A stretch of DNA of 64,000 nucleotides, taken from NCBI RefSeq assembly GCF_002099425.1, contig NW_018343953.1:11692001-11756000 (forward strand), written 5' to 3'. How positions within the stretch are numbered: position 1 is the stretch's first letter; each line of letters starts with the position of its first letter. This document shows positions 56,545 to 64,000 of this stretch, in pieces. The position numbers and the translations under genes are program-made. The notes under the pieces are model-generated. The model worked only from the letters and a program-made list of their open reading frames with translations, searched no databases and was not told the origin of the DNA. This DNA is from Phascolarctos cinereus. Lineage: Eukaryota > Chordata > Mammalia > Diprotodontia > Phascolarctidae.

Positions 56545-57414
56545 TCCTAGATGTCTTTCAGTTTTTAGTTTCCTCGAACTGCTATTTTAAGCCAAATGAT
56601 GTGATATGAGCAATACAAACAAATAAGACCTTGTAAAACCCAGAGACAAAAAAAACTATTATGTAACCACATCAATCCAAATTGAGGAGACACTGGAAAA
56701 GGCTTCATTTTTATTCTTTTGGTAATTTTTTTTAAAGTCACCAATGAGAAACTGATATAAGAATAAAACTGGAGAACACAAAGAACCTGGCTGAAATTAA
56801 CCACCAGCATTCTCCTTCCCCCTCCCCTCCACATTTTACAGAGAAGGTTCCCATATGTAGGTGTCCTAACTGATTTCTTAGTGCCAACTAAGGTAGCTGG
56901 ACAAATGTCATCTTTCACTTAGGCCATTCTGACCCTGCTTCTTATGGAGATGAGTCATTTAAAGTAAATATACTTTTAATGCAAATGTCAAGATTTAGTA
57001 TTCTGCTTACTTCACCCCTTTCTGGGACATTTTATAAAGACTGATAAACGAATACATGTGACCTCATTCTTACTTCTAATGTTGTTGACAAAAAGGGCCC
57101 AGTAATATGTTGCCATATTCTGTGGCTAGAAGGAGTTAGTAGAGGTGTTCAAGGTACAACACAGCTAAATACAAATTCAGATAATTGCATTGCAGTTACA
57201 TAAAAATAAAATAAAACCTTTTTCTTTGTCTAGGGAAAGGCTAATTTTCTTATGCAAAATTGAGAAAAGCAATGGCTTCTCTGTGTTTGTAGACTTTCTT
57301 TTAAACTGCATTTCATTTCTTGGGCTTTGAATTTCAAGGGATAGGAATAGGGACTATTCCAGTGATATAAAAAACTCCCTTTGCTAATACGGTTTGGCAT
57401 TTGCTCAATCTTAT
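56544..57414. other. Unassigned sequence, no gene seen
   Basis: The minus frame at 56565-56918 (117 codons) is the longest non-repeat frame in this half of the window. It has a hydrophobic, Cys/Leu-rich C-terminus, but no family is recognised and no splice or promoter context supports it. Confidence 0.4.
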
Positions 57415-57422
57415 GAATATTG

Positions 57423-57679
57423 CTTTTTGTGGCTCTTCAGTCATGTTAGTAGTATCTTTGTGACCCCATTTGGGATTTTCTTGACAGAGATGCCGAAGTG
57501 GTTTGCATTACCATCCCCAGATAATTTCACAGATGAGGAAACTGAGTCAAACAGGGTTAAATGACTTGCCCAGGGTCACACAGCTAGTAAGTGTCTGAGG
57601 CCAGATTTGAAATCACAAAGATGAGCCTTCCTGACTCCAGGCCTGGCACTCTTATCCACTGCACCATCTAGCTGCCCCA
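57423..57679 (-). mobile_element. tRNA-derived SINE, near full length, 8-bp duplication
   Basis: Plus strand: 'cttcagtcatgttagtagta', 'tttgtgaccccatttgggat', 'gatgaggaaactgagtcaaa', 'tgacttgcccagggtcacac', 'ctgactccaggcctggcact', 'gcaccatctagctgccc'. gaatattg is present at 57415-57422 and 57680-57687. Confidence 0.92.
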
Positions 57680-57689
57680 GAATATTGTT

Positions 57690-57790
57690 GAGAGAACTAA
57701 TATTAATAAGTCGCTCACCCAGGATCACAAAGTCAGTATGTAATCAGATGGTTGAATTTGAATCCATGTCTTCTTGGCTTAAAGGCAGAA
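57690..57790 (-). repeat. MIR fragment
   Basis: 'gtcgctcacccaggatcaca' and 'aagtcagtatgtaatcagat', then 'tttgaatccatgtcttctt', fit reverse-complement MIR. Confidence 0.6.
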
Positions 57791-57799
57791 ATTAGGAAG

Positions 57800-58796
57800 A
57801 AAAAGAAATCCTGTTTTCTTTTTCTTGCCACATAAAGAGAGATTACGACATTGTTGGTGTAACCAGGGGCTGGCTCAAGCAGGCCCTATCAGCATTCTTG
57901 GCTGATGTAGCTCCTCACATGGAGAAGCTGGGAAGCCTACTTCTGGGACAGTGGGGATGACCGTAAGGAGAAGGGCCTTGGAGAGATTGGAGCATGGGTA
58001 GACATTCAGTAACTGGTTCTGATCTGTTAGCCGTTTGGTTGAGAAGAGCCTTTTTTAATTGGCTGCAGAGCAGGAGCTTCAAAAATGACTAAGTCAGATT
58101 TGCCTGACTCTCTATACATCATGTGAGGAATCCTTTGATCAGAGTATCTGATGAGAGACAACACTGTAAGGGGAGAGGTGTTGAAGCCTTCTCTGATCTA
58201 AGGCTATCCATGTGACCCTGGGGAATATTCCTTGGTTATTGGACTCTGTGTACATTGTTCTTCTCTGTTCCAGGTGAAAGGCTAGCAATGCAAAAAGAAG
58301 AAGGAAAGGAGCTTGAGCAGATTTCAGTAGAGAAAGAGAACCCCAACCCCTGGGACTGCCCAAGGAACCTGAGGGGATGATGTAGCCTGCCTGCTTCTGA
58401 GAGTGAACATACTGTGCTACATCAGCATTAGAGGAATGTCTTTATGTTATTTTCCCCTTCCCTTATCAGAGGAACTTATGGGCTTGAATATGGAGGAGTC
58501 CATCCTAAATTCCTGGTACAAACATAGAACTAAGTCCTCTGTGGTTACTACCGGCTAGAAGGCACATTTTCCGCAGCTGGGGAGCAAAGCAACTAAAGTG
58601 AAAGAGACTGCTTATTGCTCCCCAGAAAGATTTTATAATTTTTCTGACATGTATCACATGTCCTTGAGAAAATAAGAGTGATCTCTGAGATCACACATCG
58701 CAGAACACTCAGTAAGGAGATCTCTGTGGGGCATCTGGGTACCCAAAGAGATGTGCTTTGAAAGTGCTATTTTAGAGGTAGGGGATGTGAACCATG
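57800..58796. other. Unassigned sequence, no gene seen
   Basis: About 1 kb of somewhat GC-richer unique-looking sequence. No exon or repeat is recognised. Confidence 0.4.
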
Positions 58797-58880
58797 AGGG
58801 ATGTTAAATGAATTGTTCAAAGTTAAACAGTGAGTCAGTGAGAAAGCCCAGAATAGAACATAATTTTCCTGATTTCAAGC
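58797..58880 (-). repeat. MIR fragment
   Basis: 'ttaaatgaattgttcaaagt', 'taaacagtgagtcagtgaga' and 'ttttcctgatttcaagcct' fit reverse-complement MIR. Confidence 0.55.
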
Positions 58881-58969
58881 CTTGGGGGTGAAACTGTTAA
58901 GCTGACATGTTTTGGTTTTCTTGAGTGTACTGAATTAATCTTTTACTTTTTAGACTGAAAAACACAAAC

Positions 58970-59052
58970 TACAGGGTATCCCCAAAATCTTAATGCAGTT
59001 TTAAGCTATTAAAGCTTAAAACTGCATTAAGACTTTTGTATCATCCTGCATA
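58970..59052. mobile_element. Palindromic mariner-like MITE
   Basis: An 83-bp unit bounded by TA at each end. The core is a perfect 20-bp hairpin: arms 58988-59007 (tcttaatgcagttttaagct) and 59013-59032, with loop attaa. The outer ends, tacagggtatccccaaaa and the reverse complement of cttttgtatcatcctgcata, continue the inverted repeat imperfectly. TA flanks and CAGGGTRTCC-type ends are typical of Tc1/mariner non-autonomous elements. There is no coding capacity. Confidence 0.82.
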
Positions 59053-59965
59053 CCATGTCCACAACCACCCTCCATGCTATTTTAAAGTTTTCTAATAAAG
59101 CAAATAAAGCCTATCTCTATTTTTTTAATCCTATTATTATGGTACACAGTCACCACTAGTAGGCACTGTTGTCCTGTTAGATGGGTGAATAGGTTTCTCT
59201 ATTCAATACCTTTTACTTTTTCTAAACAAAATATTTTAAAATGATAGTATGGACAGATATGAAGCAGATAGAAAGTAAATTTGATATGATAGTGATAAGG
59301 AGTACTTCAAAGCACATGTTTGCTAATTCATTAATAAACTTTGTATTAGTACTAGTTAACAGTGGCAGTGCAGGGTTTTTTGTCTTATTTTCCTCATTGC
59401 TTTATATCCAAAACTTCTAGGCCTGTTCATAATCAGGCAAGGCCCCTGTAGGTTAGTCTTGCCATATTGAGGCATCATATAGCTGGGTAGGTATGGTAAC
59501 CTTTCAGCTCATTAAATCACTCTGTTTAAGGTTGCTTTTCTCTTAACTTGTCTGTTCACAGCAAGGAAAAATTGTGACGCCTTTCTATTTATTTTTCACC
59601 TAAATGAAATTCAACTTAACTGAGGGATGAGAGGTTAGGTCTAGCCTTTCTTCCATGCCATGTTTGGCTGTTTCAGCTAGTTGTGAAGGATGGGATTCCC
59701 TCTGACCCATTTGGGATTCTCCAGAGCTCTTGCAGGCTACTCTATACATAGTTTTGTTAAAGGTAAGTTTTGCTTGCTACCTTCCTCCTCCCCTACAGTT
59801 CCTTGAGTCTGTTCTTGTGGAACATTTTGGAAACCGGCTATCCATTTGCCTCTTTAAATATCATAACATACTTAAGTACTCATCTAGAACCAAGCTTTCA
59901 TTGCAGCACCTACTTCCTTCTGTAATATAGTTCACAACTGCCCCAATAAAATTATCATTCATTTC
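59053..59965. other. Unassigned sequence, no gene seen
   Basis: No named repeat or exon. Confidence 0.4.
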
Positions 59966-62900
59966 TTTTTAAAAATGGAAATTTATTTTTATTTATGTTG
60001 TTAAATATTTCCCAATTACATGTGCATTTAAAAATCATTTAAAATTTTATGAGTTTCAAATTCTCTCCTTCCCTCCCACTTGGACCTGCTTGAGAAGGCA
60101 AGCAATTTGATATTGATGATACATATGAAGTCATGAAAATATATTTCCATATTAGCTATGTTGTAAAAGAAAACACAAAGTAAAATAAGAAAAAAGAAAG
60201 TAAAAAGTGTATGCTTCAATCTGCATTCAGAGTTCATCAGTTCTGTCTCTGGAAGGTGGATTACATTTTTAATCATGAGTCCTTTTGAATTGTCTTACAT
60301 CATCTTCTTGATCAGAGTAGCTAAATCTTTCATAGTTGATCGTCCTTACAGTATTGTTGTTACTGTGTACAGTGTTCTCTTTATTCTTCTCACTTCACTT
60401 TGCATGAGTTCATGTAAGTCTTCCCTGGTTTTTCTGAAAACCATCCTTCTTGGCAGTTCCTGTAGCATCAGATTTCTTATTCCATCACAATCATATACCA
60501 CAGCTTGTTCACCATTCCCCAATTGATGGGCATGGCTTCGATTTCCAATTCTTTACTACCACTGAAAGAGCTGCTATAAATATTTTCATACGTATAGGTC
60601 CTTTCCTCTTTTCTTTGGGATACAGACTTAGTAGTGGTATTGCTGGGTCAAAGGGTATGCACAGTTTTATGTGCCCTAGCCACGCTGTCCCCAAAATGTT
60701 CTTGTTCCCTGTGGTACCCCATTCACCGGGTGTGCCTGCTCTTCCTTTCCCACAGCCGCACCCCGGCATCACTTCTGGTCAGTACCGGTAGGCCTGACTT
60801 CTGGAAAAAGGAGGTTAGGCGGGAAATGTCTTTCAGTCGTCTACTACTCAATCATCTGCTGCTTGTTAGATGAATGTTTGTGAGATAAAAGTTCCTGAAG
60901 TGAAGTTTCTTGAGGCCTAGTCTACTTCCTGACAGAGCTACTCCAGGGCCTGCAGTTTGTTGATTAAATAGAAATAGCCTGGTGTCTAACACTTCACTCA
61001 GGCCAAACCTCAGCTTTGGAGGCTCTGTCTTTTCTGAGGTGCTCTCAAATTATGTTAGGACAACCACTTTACCCCTTTATTTTTGCTGCTCTACATTCAT
61101 TCTGTGGTGATTTTCTGTGTTTGTGGAGGAAATCTGGAAAACTTGGAAATTTTTGACCTACTCTGCCATTTCCTCGGAATGTTCCCCCTTTGGATGTAGT
61201 TCCAAATTGTTCTCCAGAATGATTGAACTAATTAACAGTTCCAGTAACAGTACATTAGTGTCACGGTTTTTCCACATCCCCTCCAGCTATTTGTCATTTT
61301 TCTTTTTCATCATGTTAGCCAATCTGATAGGTGTGAGGAGGGGGTACCTCAGAGTTGTTTTAATTTGCATTTCTCTGATCATTAGTGATTTAAAGCATTT
61401 TTTCATGTGACTATTGATAGCTTTGATTTCTTCAGCCTGTTGACATCCTTTGACTGTATATCAAATGGGGAATGGCTCTTCTTTTTTATAATTTTGGCTC
61501 AGTTTCCTATATATTTGAGAATTGAGGACTTTATCAGAAAAACTTGCTGTAAACATTTTTTCTCACTTGTTTTCCTTCTAATTTTGGCTACATTCGTTTG
61601 TGCAAAAGTTTTTTAATTTTGTGTACTGTAATCAAAATTGTCTTTTTACTTCCCATGATTCTCTCTACCTTTTGTTTGATCATACGCTTTTCCCTTACCA
61701 ATAAATCTGACAGGCACATTTTGCCATGTTTCCGTAATTTACTTAAGACATCACCCTGTATGTCCAAATCATATGTGTATTTTGACCTTACCATGACATG
61801 TGGTGTGAGATATAGTTCTGTGCCTAGTTTCTGCCAAAAATGCTTCCCAGTTTTCCCAGCGATCTTTGTCAATTGTTGAGTTCTTACCCTAAAAGCTTGG
61901 ATCTCTGGGTTTATCAAAAACTAGATTACTATGGTCATTTGCTGTAGTATATTATATACCATTTTTCACCATTGTATATCTTGGTCACTCACAGATTGTT
62001 TTGATGCTTACTGCTTTGTACCATAGTTTGAAATCTGAAACTGCTAGGCTGCCTCCTTCACATTTTTTTTCCATTGATTCCCTCTATATTCTTGATCTTT
62101 TTTAAAGATGAATTTTGTGATTGTTTGTCTAGCTCTAGTCTGATATGACATTTAATAAGTCAGTTAACTTAGTTAGAATAGTCATTTTATTATGTTAGCT
62201 TGTCCTACCCATGAGTGATTAATATTTCTTGAATTGTTTACATCTGTCTATATTGGTGTGAAATGTTTTGTCACTGACTTCACATAGTCCCTGGGTTTTA
62301 CTTGGCAGATAGATTCATAAGTATTTTACATTGTCTGTAGTCATTTTAAATGGAATTTCTCTTTATATCCTTTGCTATTAGGTTTTGTTGTCAATATATA
62401 GAAATACTGATCATTTATGTAAGTTTTTTTCACATTATGCAGTTTTACTGAAGTTAATTGTTTCACTGGTTTTTCAGTTGATTTTCTAGAGTTCTGTAAG
62501 TATACCATCATATTTGCAAAGAGTGGTAGTTTTGTTTCCTCATTATCTATTTTGTTTCCTTCGATTTTCTTTTTCTTGTCTTATTGCTAAAGCTGGGCTT
62601 TCTCATACAATATTGAATGGTAGTGGTGATAATAGGCATCCTTAACTTAACCTTGATCTTATTGGGAAGGCTTTAATTTTGTCCTCTTTACAGATAATGC
62701 TTGCTATTGGTTTTAGGTGGATACGACTTATCATTTTAAGAAAGGCTCCATTTGCTCCTATGCTTTCAAGTGTTTTGAATAGTAATGGGTGTTGCATTTT
62801 GTCAAAAGCTATTTCTGAATCTGTTGCTATAATCATATGATTTTTATTGTTTTTGTTACTGATGTGGTCAATGATGCTTACCATTATCCCAATATTGAAC

Positions 62901-64000
62901 CAGCCCTGCATTCCTGATATAAATTCCACCTTGTCATGGCGTAGGATCTTTGTGATATATTACTGTAATCTCCTTGCTAGTATTTTATTTAAACTTTTTG
63001 CATCAATATTCATTAAGGAAATTGGTGTAAAGTTTCCTTCCACCTGGTTTAGGTATCAGCACCATATTTGTGTCATAAAAGGAATGTTGTAGGATCCTTC
63101 TTTACCTATTTTTTAGATAGTTTATATAGAATTGGGATTAATTATTCCTGAAATGTTTGGTAGAATTCACTTGTGAATCCATCTGGTCCTGGGGATTTTT
63201 TTTAGGGGGCTCATTGATGGCTATTTCAATTTCTTTTTCTAAGATAGGATTATTTAAGTATTCTATTTCCTCTTCTTTTAATCTAAGCAGTTTATATTTT
63301 AGTAAATTTTCATCCATTTCACTCAGATGGTCAGTTTTATAAAGCATATAATAGGGCAAAGTAATGCCTAATAATTTCTTTAATTTCATCTTCACTGGTA
63401 GTACATTTGCCCTTATCATTTTTGATACTAGTAATTTGGTTTTCTTCTTCCCCTTTTAAATTAAATTAAGCAGTGGTTTATCTGTTTTTTTCCATGAAAC
63501 CAACTCCTAGTTTTATTTATTGGTTCAATGTTTTTTTTTTAATTTTCAGTTTTATTAATCTCTCCTTTGATTTGTTTTTTTGACTCATTCTCTAGGATTA
63601 AATTATTTAGTTTATGAGTAATTTTGAGTCTGTGCTTCCATGGGCTTTTATTAAATGTAATTTTTGATTGCATTATGAACTGAAAACAGTGCATGCAATA
63701 TCTCTGCTTTTCTGTATTTGGTTGTAAGGTTTTTATTCCCTGATACGTGGTTAATTTTTGTGAAGTTGCCATGTACAGATGACAAAAAGGTATATTCCTT
63801 TATATTCCCACATATAACTTTTATAAGATTCTATTCATCTCTTTATTTCTTATTTATTTTATGGTTAGATTTATCTAGCTCTGGAAGGAGAAAGTTAAGG
63901 GCCCCCACTGGTATAGTTTTGCTATTTCCTTCTGTAATTCATTTAATTTTTCCTTTAAGAATGTGGATGCTATGCCATTTGGTGTGTATGTGTTTAGTAT
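59966..64000 (-). mobile_element. L1 LINE, 3' UTR and most of ORF2, continues past window
   Basis: From left (3' end) to right: 3' UTR ('cccaattacatgtgcattta'), the ORF2 C-terminus, and the reverse transcriptase. The minus frame at 62642-62929 has IATDSEIAFDKMQHPLLFK for 'SIDAEKAFDKIQHPFLLK' (RT motif A, first catalytic Asp), then LESIGANGAFLKMISRIHLK. The frame at 63138-63419 has [20 protein letters not shown] then [18 protein letters not shown], the region before the RT core. Several stops and frame changes make it inactive. Its 5' end lies outside the window. Confidence 0.92.
60676..61185 (-). mobile_element. About 510-bp insertion within L1 ORF2, possibly L1 5' UTR-derived
   Basis: L1 ORF2 reads collinearly up to 'gtatgcacagttttatg' and again from 'ctttggatgtagttccaaat'. 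The intervening block is foreign to ORF2, GC-richer and CpG-bearing (ccgcaccccgg, taccggtagg, taggcggg). On the minus strand it begins near 61176 with 'gaggaaatggcagagtaggt', reminiscent of the start of marsupial L1 5' UTRs ('...ATGGCGGAGTAG...'). A solo LTR-like remnant is an alternative. No clear duplication is seen. Confidence 0.5.

Noticed and set aside
56565-56918. 117-codon minus-strand frame considered as a gene
   Set aside because: No recognisable family, biased hydrophobic composition, no plausible promoter or splice context, and a length compatible with chance in AT-rich DNA.

Overview
The window reads as noncoding mammalian nuclear DNA, most likely from a marsupial. It is AT-rich and full of ancient interspersed repeats (L2, MIR/CORE-SINE, L3/CR1). 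It also carries younger families I associate with marsupials: a tRNA-derived SINE beginning GGGCAGCTAGGTGG and ending CTGAACAACA, an RTE-clade LINE, and L1 copies with a marsupial-type 3' end. Species or genus cannot be fixed from sequence alone. There is no sign of a prokaryotic, viral or organellar genome.

No host protein-coding exon, tRNA, rRNA or structured RNA gene could be supported. The longest open frames are about 60-130 codons. The informative ones are pieces of LINE reverse transcriptases (L2, RTE, L3/CR1, L1) or translations of microsatellites. The window is best described as intergenic or deep intronic.

Layout. 1-10 kb: scattered L2 and MIR pieces, one full-length SINE at 1.4 kb, and an RTE LINE fragment near 4-4.7 kb carrying a second, unrelated repeat. 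10.4-17.1 kb: a long stretch with almost no recognisable repeat. 17-26 kb: L1 and L2 copies, including an L2 with recognisable reverse transcriptase motif A, a compound TG/GA microsatellite, and an L1 3' end flanked by a perfect 12-bp duplication. 26-29.1 kb: a degenerate tandem duplication, an hAT-like element, and an old L3/CR1 into which an L2 and later a SINE were inserted. 30-34.9 kb: L2, L1, SINE and MIR copies with large CT and GT microsatellites, and a SINE inserted inside a MIR. 35-40 kb: few repeats, mostly MIR. 40-45.5 kb: an L1 inserted in an L2, then a run of L2 copies all on the minus strand. 46-59 kb: MIR, older L1 3' ends, two SINE types and a mariner-like palindromic element at 59.0 kb. 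60-64 kb: the 3' part of a minus-strand L1 whose ORF2 carries an internal insertion of about 510 bp and which runs off the window edge.

There is no set of genes working together here. What the sequence preserves is a layered record of transposition: L3, L2 and MIR oldest, then old L1, hAT-like and RTE elements, then the tRNA-SINE and younger L1. Family names come from remembered consensus sequences, not from a database search. Boundaries are good to roughly 10-30 bp unless target-site duplications are given. I found no undescribed biological system that I could defend.
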